NCBI RefSeq assembly: GCF_028683135.1
Contig: NZ_JAJUBB010000006.1
Coordinates: 1 to 64,000, forward strand
Direction of reading: 5' to 3'
Length of the DNA stretch: 64,000 bases
Source of the DNA: Enterovibrio qingdaonensis
GTDB lineage: Bacteria; Pseudomonadota; Gammaproteobacteria; Enterobacterales; Vibrionaceae
This document shows positions 27,214 to 38,554 of this stretch, in pieces (positions within the stretch are counted from its first letter, which is position 1; each line of letters begins with the position of its first letter). The notes under the pieces are model-generated. The model did not search any database and had not been told where the DNA came from. It saw only the letters and a list, made by a program, of their open reading frames with translations. The position numbers and the translations under genes are program-made.

Positions 27214-29241
27214 ATGGCAATTCAGATATTACCTGCGCGTCTGGCCAACCAGATTGCCGCAGGCGAAGTGGTTGAACGGCCTGCTTCTGTGGTCAAAGAG
27301 CTGGTGGAAAACAGCATTGATGCGGGAGCTACCCGCATTGATGTGGATATCGAAAAGGGTGGTAGTAAGCTCATTCGAATCCGAGATAACGGCTCAGGCA
27401 TTCCTAAAGAAGAGCTTGAATTGGCGTTAAGCAGGCATGCGACGTCGAAAATATCTTGTCTTGACGATCTGGAAGCGATCGTGAGTTTAGGGTTTCGCGG
27501 TGAGGCACTAGCCAGTATCAGTTCTGTTTCCCGTTTGACGATGACTTCTCGCACAGTTACTCAGGCGGAAGCATGGTCAGCCTACGCGGAAGGGCGTGAC
27601 ATGGCTGTTCAGGTAAAGCCCGCTGCGCATCCGGTTGGCACCACGGTTGAAGTGGTGGATTTGTTCTTTAATACACCTGCACGTCGTAAGTTTCTGCGTA
27701 CGGATAAAACGGAATTCGGTCATATCGATGAGCTTCTCAAGCGCATCGCACTGAGCCGTTTTGATGTGGCGATAACACTTCGCCACAACGGCACGATTGT
27801 CCGTCAGTACCGCGCCGCGGAGAATGGTACGCAAAAAGAGCGACGGCTTGCTGCTATTTGTGGCAGCCAGTTTGTAAAAACGGCCGTTGAAGTGAGCCTT
27901 GAGCATCAAGGACTGACACTCCACGGTTGGATCTGTACGCCGGAAGGCGCACGAGCACAAAACGACATACAACACTGCTTTGTTAATCAACGAATGATGA
28001 AAGATAAACTCATCAATCACGCGATTCGACAAGGCTATGAAGCCTCCCTACGCCCTGATCAGTTTGCTGCCTACGTACTCTATATTGATATCGATCCGCA
28101 TCAAGTCGATGTCAATGTACACCCCGCGAAACACGAAGTGCGTTTTCATCAGGCGAGGTTGGTTCATGACTTCATTTATCAGGCAGTTGCTGATGCCTTG
28201 ATGCAAGTGATGGCAGAGCATCAGGCGGACCTGGCTACCACGGAGCCTCCCGTTGAGGAAGCGATTGAGATAGCATCGCAGGCACCGCTTGCGGATTATA
28301 TGTCAGCGACGACAGATGCGCCGAACCAACACGTGTCTGAAGTGGCGGAAACCCCCTATTCTGCTTCAGCGAATTCAAGTCATACTGACACGGCCGCTTG
28401 GCGTCCCCAAAGCCAAACATTGGGCGGTAATACAATGAAAGGCCCAGCAAGCAGAGGGGCTGCGAGTCGCTCTTCAAGTGATGGGAATTTTTCGGGTGCG
28501 GGGGCATCTCGCAGTCAAGAACGCTACGGGGAAAGCTCGCCATCCAAGCATGAGCAGCGAGTTTATCGTGAGTTAATGACCACTCCCGTCGTTCCGGCAG
28601 CAAATGAGGCTACTGTCACCGAGCCTGTCGCTTCTGCATTCGCAAGCCAGCCTGTTTCAGTTGGTCATGCTGACAAGGGATTGGGCAAGGCATTGACGGT
28701 TATTTCTGCCAAATACTTGCTGCTTCAGCGACAAGAAGGACTCGCATTGCTTGATCTTGATGCTGCAGCGCACCTGAATTTGCTGGGACAGTTTCGCGCC
28801 GCGGAACAGGAAGGCTTGAAAGCGCAGCCGCTTTTAATCCCGCAAGCAATGTCTGCATCTTCTGAAGAGATCGCGTTATTGACGAAATGTGATGGCTTAC
28901 TGACACGGTTTGGTATCATAATTCGCCAAAAATCAGCCAGTCAAATCATGGTGATGGCAGTATGTCAGCCAATCCGCCAGCATAATTTGCAGCGGTTTGT
29001 ACCTGCATTGTTAGAACAACTTACTCATTTGGACGCGCAGCAAAAGCTGTCGAGTGAGAACTTAGCCAAATGGTTAGCTTGGGAAGCGACGCAAAAAACA
29101 GACGCATATGGGCTTTCCCAAGCCGTTACACTGATCACGGAATTAGAAAACTGTTGGCAGGGTGAGCTAGCAGACTATTTTTCACTGTTATTGCGTCCGG
29201 TTGACGTGATGACAGCAATAGAAGCTTTTAAACATGAGTAA
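27214..29241 (+). CDS. mutL: DNA mismatch repair protein MutL
   Basis: 675 residues. The GHKL ATPase domain (1 to about 330) shows [26 protein letters not shown], and [17 protein letters not shown] serine/alanine-rich, low-complexity linker of about 130 residues follows, and the C-terminal dimerisation domain begins near residue 485. The DQHAxxER endonuclease motif is absent, as in other MutH-type gammaproteobacteria. It lies in the amiB-mutL-miaA operon and overlaps miaA by 8 bp. Confidence 0.97.
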   Translation: MAIQILPARLANQIAAGEVVERPASVVKELVENSIDAGATRIDVDIEKGGSKLIRIRDNGSGIPKEELELALSRHATSKISCLDDLEAIVSLGFRGEALASISSVSRLTMTSRTVTQAEAWSAYAEGRDMAVQVKPAAHPVGTTVEVVDLFFNTPARRKFLRTDKTEFGHIDELLKRIALSRFDVAITLRHNGTIVRQYRAAENGTQKERRLAAICGSQFVKTAVEVSLEHQGLTLHGWICTPEGARAQNDIQHCFVNQRMMKDKLINHAIRQGYEASLRPDQFAAYVLYIDIDPHQVDVNVHPAKHEVRFHQARLVHDFIYQAVADALMQVMAEHQADLATTEPPVEEAIEIASQAPLADYMSATTDAPNQHVSEVAETPYSASANSSHTDTAAWRPQSQTLGGNTMKGPASRGAASRSSSDGNFSGAGASRSQERYGESSPSKHEQRVYRELMTTPVVPAANEATVTEPVASAFASQPVSVGHADKGLGKALTVISAKYLLLQRQEGLALLDLDAAAHLNLLGQFRAAEQEGLKAQPLLIPQAMSASSEEIALLTKCDGLLTRFGIIIRQKSASQIMVMAVCQPIRQHNLQRFVPALLEQLTHLDAQQKLSSENLAKWLAWEATQKTDAYGLSQAVTLITELENCWQGELADYFSLLLRPVDVMTAIEAFKHE

Positions 29242-30160
29242 CCCATTGCCAAAGGCAATCTTCCTGATGGGCCCTACGGCATCAGGAAAAACAGATCTAG
29301 CTATCGCACTGAGAAAACAGTTTCCAGTGGAGATCATCAGTGTTGATAGCGCATTGATCTATAAAGATATGGATATTGGTACGGCGAAGCCTACCGCAGA
29401 AGAGTTGGCATTAGCTCCTCATCGATTGATCAACATTAAAGATCCCTCAGAGGCTTATTCTGCCGCTGATTTCCGTGCCGATGCCTTGCGTGAGATGGAG
29501 CAGATTGTCGCAAAAGGGAGAATTCCCCTTTTGGTTGGTGGTACCATGCTTTATTTCAAAGCATTGTTGGAAGGATTGTCTCCTTTACCGCCAGCGGATC
29601 CAGCGATTCGAGCTAAAATTGAGCAAGAGGCTAGTGAGCAGGGGTGGCATGCTTTGCACGACGAGTTGTGTCGTATCGACCCTGTCGCAGGCGCGAGGAT
29701 CCATCCAAATGATCCGCAGCGACTGTCCAGAGCGCTGGAAGTTTTTCGTATTTCGGGTAAAACTCTCACAGAGTTGACTGAAACCAAGGGTGAACCGTTG
29801 CCATACGAAGTTCACCAATTTGCAATAGCCCCTAAGGAAAGGGGAGAGCTGCATCGCCGAATTGAGCTGCGTTTTGACAAGATGATCAAAGCCGGTTTCG
29901 AAGAGGAGGTTCGCGCACTTTATGATCGGGGCGATCTTAATCCTGACTTGCCTTCGATCCGATGTGTGGGATATCGACAGATGTGGGACCATTTGGCGGG
30001 TAGCTGCTCACTTGAAGATGCAGTTTATCGCGGAGTTTGCGCCACTCGTCAGTTAGCCAAGCGGCAGATTACCTGGCTACGTAGCTGGGATAACTTGACT
30101 TGGCTTGATAGCGACAACGCCGAGCTATCGTTACAAACAGTCACAAAGTGTTTAACCTGA
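29234..30160 (+). CDS. miaA: tRNA dimethylallyltransferase MiaA
   Basis: 308 residues. It adds the isopentenyl group to A37 of tRNAs that read UNN codons. The P-loop is [17 protein letters not shown], followed by [19 protein letters not shown] and [21 protein letters not shown]; the C-terminal CVGYRQMW and [14 protein letters not shown] are family hallmarks. Its ATG overlaps the end of mutL. As in E. coli, hfq follows. Confidence 0.97.
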   Translation: MSNPLPKAIFLMGPTASGKTDLAIALRKQFPVEIISVDSALIYKDMDIGTAKPTAEELALAPHRLINIKDPSEAYSAADFRADALREMEQIVAKGRIPLLVGGTMLYFKALLEGLSPLPPADPAIRAKIEQEASEQGWHALHDELCRIDPVAGARIHPNDPQRLSRALEVFRISGKTLTELTETKGEPLPYEVHQFAIAPKERGELHRRIELRFDKMIKAGFEEEVRALYDRGDLNPDLPSIRCVGYRQMWDHLAGSCSLEDAVYRGVCATRQLAKRQITWLRSWDNLTWLDSDNAELSLQTVTKCLT

Positions 30161-30245
30161 TCGTTGTTTGAGCAGGGTATACTTGGCTGGTTGTAGGCAG
30201 CGTTGTTGAATTTTTTTGTTGCTATATACAACTACAAACCAATAA

Positions 30246-30527
<282 letters not shown>

Positions 30528-30553
30528 ACATCCTTTGGTAAGGAGTTGATTGC

Positions 30554-31843
30554 TTGTTTGACCGTTACGAAGCCGGTGAACAGGCTGTTTTAGTTCATAT
30601 CAACTTCACCCAAGAAGGCGAATGGGAAGATCTCAGCGAATTTGAAATGCTGGTATCGTCTGCGGGGGTTACAAAGCTGCAAACTATTACAGGCAGCCGA
30701 CAATCCCCGCATTCCAAGTACTTCGTTGGTGAAGGTAAAGCCCTTGAAATCGCAGATGCAGTTCGAATGAGCGGTGCTGAGATTGTTATTTTTAACCACT
30801 CACTGTCACCTGCACAGGAACGAAACCTGGAACGCTTGGTCAAATGCCGTGTGCTCGATCGCACAGGATTGATCCTAGATATCTTCGCCCAGCGTGCGCG
30901 CACACACGAGGGTAAGCTTCAGGTTGAACTTGCACAGTTGCGCCACCTTTCCACCCGTCTAGTTCGTGGTTGGACGCACCTTGAGCGTCAAAAAGGCGGT
31001 ATCGGTCTTCGTGGCCCGGGTGAAACCCAGCTCGAAACAGACCGTCGTTTATTGCGTGATCGCGTTAAGGCGATTTTGCGTAGATTGGATAAGGTTGCCA
31101 AACAGCGAGAACAAGGCCGACGCGCTAGAAACCGCGCGGAAGTGCCTACAGTATCATTAGTTGGGTACACCAACGCCGGTAAGTCGACACTTTTCAACCG
31201 AATCACTCAAGCGGGTGTTTATGCTGCCGACCAGTTGTTTGCAACGCTGGATCCGACACTGCGTAAAATCGATGTTGAAGATGTGGGCGATGTTATATTG
31301 GCTGATACCGTGGGATTTATCCGTCACCTACCGCACGATTTGGTCGCAGCGTTCAAAGCGACGCTGAAAGAGACCCAAGAAGCACAATTGTTGCTTCATG
31401 TGATTGATGCAAGTGACGATCGATTCCGCGAAAATATTGATGCAGTAAACATAGTACTCGAAGAGATCGAAGCGAACGACGTGCCCACTTTGTTGGTCAT
31501 GAACAAGATAGACAACATGGAAAATGCTCAGCCACGTATCGAGCGTGACGACGAAGGCGTTCCACGTGTTGTATGGGTTTCTGCACTGGCAGATCGGGGC
31601 ATAGATCTTCTTTTTGAGGCACTGACCGAAAGGCTGTCAGGGACTATGGTAAGCTATCGCTTACGTATCCCACCTGCAGCTATTGGCAGAATGCACAGTA
31701 AATTCTGTCAGTTGCGTTGTATTTTGCATGAAGAATACGAACAAGACGGACATTTGCTGGTCGATGTGCGGTTACCTCAAACTGATTGGATGAGGTTAAA
31801 AAAACGGGAAGGCAGCGAGTTCGGCGACTTTATCGTCAGCTAG
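30554..31843 (+). CDS. hflX: Ribosome-splitting GTPase HflX
   Basis: 429 residues. The start is a TTG at 30554 (MFDRYEAGEQAVLVH matches E. coli HflX exactly in register) with AAGGAG eight bases upstream. The N-terminal HflX domain (about 1-195) includes GGIGLRGPGETQLETDRRLL. The G domain has G1 GYTNAGKSTLFNRIT, G3 DTVGFIRHLP, and G4 NKID. It binds 50S subunits and rescues stalled or stressed ribosomes. It is the gene after hfq and 53 bp before hflK. Confidence 0.96.
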   Translation: MFDRYEAGEQAVLVHINFTQEGEWEDLSEFEMLVSSAGVTKLQTITGSRQSPHSKYFVGEGKALEIADAVRMSGAEIVIFNHSLSPAQERNLERLVKCRVLDRTGLILDIFAQRARTHEGKLQVELAQLRHLSTRLVRGWTHLERQKGGIGLRGPGETQLETDRRLLRDRVKAILRRLDKVAKQREQGRRARNRAEVPTVSLVGYTNAGKSTLFNRITQAGVYAADQLFATLDPTLRKIDVEDVGDVILADTVGFIRHLPHDLVAAFKATLKETQEAQLLLHVIDASDDRFRENIDAVNIVLEEIEANDVPTLLVMNKIDNMENAQPRIERDDEGVPRVVWVSALADRGIDLLFEALTERLSGTMVSYRLRIPPAAIGRMHSKFCQLRCILHEEYEQDGHLLVDVRLPQTDWMRLKKREGSEFGDFIVS

Positions 31844-31896
31844 TAGGCTGTTACAGTATAAAAACTATCGTCATATCATACTGATGGAGTGCTCTA

Positions 31897-33057
31897 ATGG
31901 CGTGGAATGAGCCAGGAAATAATGGCGGTCAGGACAAAGATCCGTGGGGTAACAATAACCGCGGTGGTCGTGACCAAGGACCGCCTGACCTCGATGAGGT
32001 GTTTGGCAAGCTCAGTCGTAAGCTGAGTGGTTTGTTTGGCGGCAAGGGTCCGTCTTTCGGTGGCAGTGGTGCCGCTGGTTTGGGCGCAATTGCCGTAGTG
32101 GGTTTGGTTATCTGGGGCGTATCTGGCTTTTACACCATAGGTGAAGCCGAGCGTGGCGTTGTTCTCCGTTTCGGTGAATACGAACGTATTGTGCAACCTG
32201 GTCTGAACTGGAAACCGAATTTCATTGATGAAGTTCGTACCGTTAACGTTGAAGCGATTCGTTCGCTGCGTGGTTCGGGTCAGATGCTGACCAAAGATGA
32301 AAACATGGTTAACGTCGAAATGGACGTTCAGTACCGTGTTGCAAATCCGGAAAAATACCTCTTTTCGGTAACGAACGCGGATGACAGTCTTCGTCAAGCC
32401 ACTGACTCTGCACTTCGTGCGGTTATTGGTGATGCGGAGATGGATGAAATTCTGACGACAGGTCGTCAACAAATCCGTGAACGTACTCAGGTGGAAATCA
32501 ACCGAATCATTGATCGTTACGACATGGGTCTGTTGGTTGTTGACGTCAACTTCGATGCTGCACGTCCACCAGAGCAAGTTAAAGATGCATTCGATGATGC
32601 AATTGCTGCGCGAGAGGATGAAGAGCGTTTCATCCGTGAAGCGGAAGCTTACCGTAATGACATTTTGCCGAAGGCAACGGGTCGTGCGGAGCGTCTGAAG
32701 AAAGAAGCACTGGGTTACAAAGAGAAAATCGTTAACGAAGCAGAGGGTGATGTTGCTCAGTTTGACAAACTGCTACCTGAGTATGAAGCAGCACCTGAAG
32801 TTACGCGTAATCGTTTGTATCTGGAAACCATGGAACAAGTCTATGGTAACACCAGTAAAGTACTGATTGATTCTCAAGAAGGCGGCGGCAATTTACTTTA
32901 TTTACCGCTGGATAAGTTGATGTCTCAGTCGTCACAACCGCGTTCGACGGAAGATACCACAGCAAGTGATTACGGTATCGAACTCGAAAGCACACAAACT
33001 GTCGCACCAAGCAATAGCAATAGTCGTCAATCGACGTCGCGTCAGGGGAGATATTAA
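31897..33057 (+). CDS. hflK: FtsH protease modulator HflK
   Basis: 386 residues. It has a glycine/asparagine-rich cytoplasmic N-terminus (MAWNEPGNNGGQDKDPWG), one membrane helix at about 60-80 (GLGAIAVVGLVIWGVSGFYT), an SPFH domain (about 85-260), and a coiled-coil and C-terminal tail in the periplasm. With HflC it forms a large cage around FtsH. The hflK stop and hflC start are 2 bp apart. Confidence 0.97.
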   Translation: MAWNEPGNNGGQDKDPWGNNNRGGRDQGPPDLDEVFGKLSRKLSGLFGGKGPSFGGSGAAGLGAIAVVGLVIWGVSGFYTIGEAERGVVLRFGEYERIVQPGLNWKPNFIDEVRTVNVEAIRSLRGSGQMLTKDENMVNVEMDVQYRVANPEKYLFSVTNADDSLRQATDSALRAVIGDAEMDEILTTGRQQIRERTQVEINRIIDRYDMGLLVVDVNFDAARPPEQVKDAFDDAIAAREDEERFIREAEAYRNDILPKATGRAERLKKEALGYKEKIVNEAEGDVAQFDKLLPEYEAAPEVTRNRLYLETMEQVYGNTSKVLIDSQEGGGNLLYLPLDKLMSQSSQPRSTEDTTASDYGIELESTQTVAPSNSNSRQSTSRQGRY

Positions 33058-33059
33058 TT

Positions 33060-33947
33060 ATGCGTAAACTAATAATTCCTCTGGTCATTGTTGCGCTTGT
33101 AGCCGGTCTTATGTCTGTGTTTGTGGTTGATGAAGGCGAGCGTGGTATCGTGATTCGTTTCGGACGAGTTCTGAAAACGGATGACGATCAGGCACGTATC
33201 TATCAGCCGGGTCTGCAGTTCAAGGTGCCATTGTTTGACCGCGTCCAATTGTTGGATGCGCGTATTCAAACCATGGATGACCAGTCTGACCGCTTTGTAA
33301 CGTCAGAGAAAAAAGACGTGATCATCGACTCCTACGTGAAGTGGAAGATCCAAGATTTCGGTCAATACTACCTGTCAACAGGTGGTGGTAATCGTTTGAC
33401 GGCGGAAGCCCTTCTGCAACGTAAAGTGGCAGATGGCCTGCGTGCTGAAATCGGTTCTAAGACCATCAAAGAAATCGTCTCTGAAGAACGTGAGCGAGTA
33501 ATGTCTGACGTACTGGCTGAAGTTCAGCAAAGTGCGAATGATATTGGTATCGAAGTCATTGACCTTCGTATCAAGAAAATCAACTTGCCAGAAGAGATCA
33601 GCGAATCTATCTACGCACGTATGCGCGCAGAGCGTGAAACGGTAGCGCGTCGTCACCGCTCACAAGGCCGAGAAAAAGCGGAAGTTATCCGTGCTCAGGC
33701 TGAGCTGGAAGTGGCAACAGTGCTGGCTGAAGCTGAAAAAACAGCGCGCGTAACGCGCGGTGAAGCAGATGCACAAGTTGCGAAGATTTATGCGACCTCT
33801 TTCAATAAAGAACCAGAGTTCTATAACTTCCTGCGTTCTTTGCAAGCGTATGAGAAGAGCTTCAGCAACAAGGGCGATATCCTCGTTGTTGACCCGAATA
33901 GTGAGTTCTTCCAGTACATGAAAGAGCCAAACGCTAGTCTTAACTAA
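33060..33947 (+). CDS. hflC: FtsH protease modulator HflC
   Basis: 295 residues. An N-terminal membrane helix (LIIPLVIVALVAGLMSVFVV) is followed by an SPFH domain (DEGERGIVIRFGRVL) and a helix rich in alanine and glutamate. It is the partner of HflK in the FtsH supercomplex. A strong terminator lies directly downstream (33966-33997). Confidence 0.97.
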   Translation: MRKLIIPLVIVALVAGLMSVFVVDEGERGIVIRFGRVLKTDDDQARIYQPGLQFKVPLFDRVQLLDARIQTMDDQSDRFVTSEKKDVIIDSYVKWKIQDFGQYYLSTGGGNRLTAEALLQRKVADGLRAEIGSKTIKEIVSEERERVMSDVLAEVQQSANDIGIEVIDLRIKKINLPEEISESIYARMRAERETVARRHRSQGREKAEVIRAQAELEVATVLAEAEKTARVTRGEADAQVAKIYATSFNKEPEFYNFLRSLQAYEKSFSNKGDILVVDPNSEFFQYMKEPNASLN

Positions 33948-33965
33948 GATGCAGCGATAGAACAG

Positions 33966-33997
33966 AAAGACAAGGCATCGTGCCTTGTCTTTTTTTT
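33966..33997 (+). terminator. Terminator after hflC
   Basis: Ten-bp stem AGACAAGGCA (33968-33977) / TGCCTTGTCT (33981-33990), loop TCG, then T7. It separates the hfl operon from yjeT. Confidence 0.93.
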
Positions 33998-34018
33998 GCC
34001 CAAACGTTAGGAGTTTAC

Positions 34019-34213
34019 ATGGGTAACGAGCTTTGGTTAGCGATCGGATTGGTGCTGGTCGTGGAGGGTTTGGGTCCTATGCTTGTGCCGCAAAAGTGGC
34101 GTGCAATGGTGAGTGAAATGAGCTTACTTTCAGACGCGACTTTGCGTCGAATTGGAGGCTGTTTAGTCGTTGCTGGAGCAGTGATCGCATATATGATGTT
34201 GTCGTCTAAGTAA
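34019..34213 (+). CDS. yjeT: DUF2065 family small membrane protein (YjeT)
   Basis: 64 residues from ATG 34019, which has TAGGAG five bases upstream; an earlier start at 33980 would lie in the hflC terminator. It has two hydrophobic helices (ELWLAIGLVLVVEGLGPML and the C-terminal GGCLVVAGAVIAYMML) joined by a basic turn. The family is conserved between hflC and purA in enterobacteria and vibrios, and its function is unknown. Confidence 0.88.
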   Translation: MGNELWLAIGLVLVVEGLGPMLVPQKWRAMVSEMSLLSDATLRRIGGCLVVAGAVIAYMMLSSK

Positions 34214-34297
34214 ATGAATACTGGAAAGAAATGTGACAGTCCGATGCTTGAGAACGGGACGACGGTTAAAAAATGACTGCATCGTTTAATCTAAGGT

Positions 34298-34305
34298 GCT
34301 AGAAT
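34298..34305 (+). promoter_or_regulatory. Probable purA promoter -10 region
   Basis: TGCTAGAAT at 34297-34305 is an extended -10 (TGn TAGAAT), 30 bp before the purA start. No strong -35 and no PurR box were seen. Confidence 0.45.
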
Positions 34306-34326
34306 CCCGTTTTAATCATCAACTGA

Positions 34327-35652
<1,326 letters not shown>

Positions 35653-35667
35653 TCGGTTCGAGATTAT

Positions 35668-35698
35668 AAAAACCAGCCTTTGTGGCTGGTTTTTTTTT
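35668..35698 (+). terminator. Terminator of purA
   Basis: Stem ACCAGCC (35672-35678) / GGCTGGT (35684-35690), loop TTTGT, then a run of T. Confidence 0.92.
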
Positions 35699-35783
35699 AC
35701 CTGTCACATTCTATACTTGTAGAGAATGCACCGGCATTTAGATTCTTAAGTCTGGGCGGCGCGAAAAAATTTGGCATTAAAGG

Positions 35784-35810
35784 TAAAGTTGATCTGACTG
35801 GTGCCGATAC
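35784..35810 (+). promoter_or_regulatory. Sigma-28 (FliA) promoter of motX
   Basis: TAAAGTTG (35784-35791), exactly 11 bp, then GCCGATAC (35803-35810). The flagellar sigma-28 consensus is TAAAGTTT-N11-GCCGATAA, so each half has one mismatch. It lies 55 bp before motX, a gene expected to be in the late flagellar class. Confidence 0.85.
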
Positions 35811-35864
35811 AGGTTAGGCAAGACATACAGTCTCAAATAACATCACCGTCAAAAGTGGATAGGC

Positions 35865-36485
35865 ATGAAACTGCGAACCTTATTCTTATCAATCATATTA
35901 GTCAGTGGCACGGCGCGCGCAGAAATCGGGCCTGCTTTACCTGTATATGATGATTCGCAGCTGATCCGACTGTTTGAAACGAACTCTCACCTCAAAAAGA
36001 TCAAAGCAGACGACTGTCAGCTTTTACAAGATATTGAAGCTCGCGCACTGAGGGTTGAATCGCCTGCGTACCAATTCTTGTATGGCGATATGTTGGCATG
36101 GGGCGTGTGCTTAGACCGGGATGTTGAAAACGGCATTTACTATATGCAGCTTGCAGCGCAGCAAGGTTTACCCGCAGCATTAGAGCAATTAGGCCGTTAC
36201 TATGCTCGCGGTACGTTAGTCCAACAAGATCGAGAGCGTGCTATTCCTTATTTCCGTGAAGCTGCATCGCTTGGTGACACGCGTGCGAGACTACAATTAG
36301 CGGAGCTGCTGGTGAACGATTACGGCAGCCCACTTGATTATGAAGATGCGTATCGCTGGCTCTACCACACCATCACAGCTGATAAGTCCACGCACAATCA
36401 AATATCATCACTGAGAAAGGCATTGGAAAACAAAATGCCCCGCAATGTCATTGCCCGCGCCAAACGACGAGATACATATTGGTAA
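35865..36485 (+). CDS. motX: Sodium-driven polar flagellar motor component MotX
   Basis: 206 residues. A signal peptide (cleavage near residue 19, ending ARA) is followed by a periplasmic domain of Sel1-type repeats (about residues 65-180: FLYGDMLAWGVCLDRDVENG, QLAAQQGLPAALEQLGRYYA, REAASLGDTRARLQLAELLV). The sequence resembles Vibrio MotX closely, including the ADDCQL segment and the basic end NVIARAKRRDTYW. MotX with MotY forms the T ring needed for PomAB stators. The sigma-28 promoter just upstream supports the call. In vibrios motX also lies next to purA. Confidence 0.92.
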   Translation: MKLRTLFLSIILVSGTARAEIGPALPVYDDSQLIRLFETNSHLKKIKADDCQLLQDIEARALRVESPAYQFLYGDMLAWGVCLDRDVENGIYYMQLAAQQGLPAALEQLGRYYARGTLVQQDRERAIPYFREAASLGDTRARLQLAELLVNDYGSPLDYEDAYRWLYHTITADKSTHNQISSLRKALENKMPRNVIARAKRRDTYW

Positions 36486-36500
36486 TGTATCGAAGTTTCA

Positions 36501-36530
36501 AAGATGCCCGCATAACGCGGGCATTTTGCT
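36501..36530. terminator. Bidirectional terminator between motX and hmp
   Basis: Stem ATGCCCGC (36504-36511) / GCGGGCAT (36517-36524), loop ATAAC, followed by TTTTG. It is flanked on the left by an AAAGA stretch. Confidence 0.75.
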
Positions 36531-36540
36531 TTCTGGATAG

Positions 36541-37728
36541 TTAAATCACCTTATGTGGGCCAAAGCATTCGTAAAAAATGCGGTCAGCAGCAATGCCTGC
36601 ATCGGTCAGTTGCTTCGCAATAGATTGCATAAATGCAACTGGACCACACAGGTAGAAATGACGATCTGGAGACGTTGTTAGCCCTTCCACTTCAGAGATA
36701 TTCATCAAACCAACACGGTCATAATGTTTCCCTTGCAAGTCTTCACTGACGGGTTCTCGGTACCATACTGAGCGCTGTATCTTGGTGTCTTGCTTCATTA
36801 ATTCGCCAACACGTAAAGCAAAAGCATGGTGCTGACCATTTTCAGCCGCATGGAGCCAATGCACATCAGCACTGTGTGTATCTTTTAAACTTTCCAGCAT
36901 CGCCATCATGGGGGTCTGACCTACGCCACCTGAAATGAGAGCCACGGGCGTCTCAGTTGACGATTGGAAGAAAAAGTCGCCCGTTGGTGGCGCAAGGTCG
37001 ACAATATCGCCTTCTTGGATATGGTCATGAAGGTAATTCGATACGACCCCTAATGGATCGCGCTTTACGGAGATCCGGTAAGTGTGGCCATTAGGAGCAT
37101 CGGATAGGCTGTATTGTCGAATTTCTCGGTTTTCGAATACTTCTGGGTGTAAGTAAATACCGATGTACTGGCCTGGCTTGTAGGAAGCGACCGGCTTTCC
37201 ATCTTCTGGCGAAAAAACGAAGCTGGTGATGACATCACTTTCTTTGCTTTTTTCGATGATGCGAAAACGACGTGTTCCGCGCCACCCGCCAAGTTCACTG
37301 GCTTTTTCTTGGTAGATTTGTTCTTCGCGATTAATAAAGACGCTTGCTAACACGCCGTAAGCTTCTGCCCATGCATCAATGACCTCCTGACCCGGCGAGA
37401 ACAGCTCATCAATGGTGGCGAGTAGATTTTCTCCTACGATGGCATACATCTCCGGCGTAATGGCAAAGCTTGCATGCTTTTGCGCAATTTTCTCGACCAC
37501 AGGCAGCAAGGCTTCTAGGTTGTCGATATTGGCAGCGTAGCCATAAACAGCGTTAAACAACGCCTCACGTTGTGCGCCTGAGAACTGATTACTCATATTA
37601 AATATGTCTTTCAGTTCTGGGTGCCTTGCAAACATACGGTCATAAAAGTGTGCAGTAAGTCTTGGCCCTGTTTCGGCAAGTAGCGGGGCGGTGGATTTTA
37701 CGATTTCAATGGTTTTTGGATTGAGCAT
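36541..37728 (-). CDS. hmp: Flavohemoprotein Hmp (nitric oxide dioxygenase)
   Basis: 395 residues. It oxidises NO to nitrate with O2 and NAD(P)H. The N-terminal globin (about 1-140) has the proximal haem histidine H85 in QKHASFAI; the FAD domain (about 150-255) has [10 protein letters not shown]; the NAD domain has [13 protein letters not shown] and the closing YECFGP. It is divergent from nsrR, and two NsrR-type operators lie upstream, so it is probably repressed until NO appears. Confidence 0.97.
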   Translation of the reverse strand: MLNPKTIEIVKSTAPLLAETGPRLTAHFYDRMFARHPELKDIFNMSNQFSGAQREALFNAVYGYAANIDNLEALLPVVEKIAQKHASFAITPEMYAIVGENLLATIDELFSPGQEVIDAWAEAYGVLASVFINREEQIYQEKASELGGWRGTRRFRIIEKSKESDVITSFVFSPEDGKPVASYKPGQYIGIYLHPEVFENREIRQYSLSDAPNGHTYRISVKRDPLGVVSNYLHDHIQEGDIVDLAPPTGDFFFQSSTETPVALISGGVGQTPMMAMLESLKDTHSADVHWLHAAENGQHHAFALRVGELMKQDTKIQRSVWYREPVSEDLQGKHYDRVGLMNISEVEGLTTSPDRHFYLCGPVAFMQSIAKQLTDAGIAADRIFYECFGPHKVI

Positions 37729-37758
37729 GGCTGACCTTCTTGTCTTATTTTGTATTTA

Positions 37759-37781
37759 AAGGGGCATTTGAAATGCACCTT
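37759..37781. promoter_or_regulatory. NsrR operator 1 upstream of hmp
   Basis: An 11-1-11 inverted repeat centred on G37770: left half AAGGGGCATTT, right half AAATGCACCTT, with only one mismatched pair. It matches the NsrR type (AAGNTGCATTT-N-AAATGCANCTT). Confidence 0.8.
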
Positions 37782-37783
37782 TA

Positions 37784-37806
37784 AAGTTGTATCTGAAATG
37801 TATGTT
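37784..37806. promoter_or_regulatory. NsrR operator 2 upstream of hmp
   Basis: A second, weaker 11-1-11 element centred on 37795: left AAGTTGTATCT, right AAATGTATGTT. It begins 25 bp after operator 1. Confidence 0.55.
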
Positions 37807-38006
37807 TAGATCAACATTAAAAAGCAATTGGTGAAACAGTGTGAATTTGGGCGTGAGCAAAAATTGAAATGTTACGGTAAGCCGTATGTAGAACTTGAAC
37901 GTTGTGTTTTAATAACATGAAGAAAAAAGCCGCTGAAAAAGAAATGTGAGCGCGCGCGCCTTTTGCTCCAGATAAGAGTACAATGGCGACGAGGAGATTT
38001 GAAAAC

Positions 38007-38441
38007 GTGCAATTAACCAGTTTTACAGATTATGGCCTAAGGGCACTCATGTATCTGGCTATGCTTCCTCCCGATGAACTGACCAGTATCACTGTGGTCA
38101 CAGAGAAATATGGGGTGTCACGAAACCATATGGTGAAAATTATTCACCGTATGAGTCAGGCCGGCTATGTCGAAGCTGTTCGTGGCAAAAACGGGGGGAT
38201 CCGACTTGGCAGACCAGCAGACGAGATCATTGTCGGTGAGGTGATCCGTGCATTGGAGCCACTGCAAATTGTGAATTGTGGTGCGGATAACTGTCATATC
38301 ACACCAGCCTGTCGATTAAAGAATGCCATCGCCGTTGCAGCGGAAGCATTTTTGGCAGAATTGGACAAACACACACTTCAAGACATGGTGTCGGGCAATG
38401 ATGACCTGCGCCACCTTCTTATCCCTGTTCGCCCGTCATAA
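38007..38441 (+). CDS. nsrR: Nitric oxide-sensing repressor NsrR (Rrf2 family)
   Basis: 144 residues from a GTG at 38007 ([19 protein letters not shown], in register with E. coli NsrR). GAGGAG lies ten bases upstream; an ATG at 37983 would add eight residues. It has a winged helix ([20 protein letters not shown], then [11 protein letters not shown]) and three Fe-S cysteines in [17 protein letters not shown] destroys the cluster and lifts repression, here presumably of hmp across the shared control region. It is followed by rnr and rlmB, as in E. coli. Confidence 0.95.
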   Translation: MQLTSFTDYGLRALMYLAMLPPDELTSITVVTEKYGVSRNHMVKIIHRMSQAGYVEAVRGKNGGIRLGRPADEIIVGEVIRALEPLQIVNCGADNCHITPACRLKNAIAVAAEAFLAELDKHTLQDMVSGNDDLRHLLIPVRPS

Positions 38442-38554
38442 AACCAAGAAATTGAGACGATCTACCAGTTTTTATCGGTATTTCTTGCGGGTGCCCAAAT
38501 TCTTTAATTCAAAGCGATATACTGAGTATCACATATCGCTAACGGGAATCTTAT

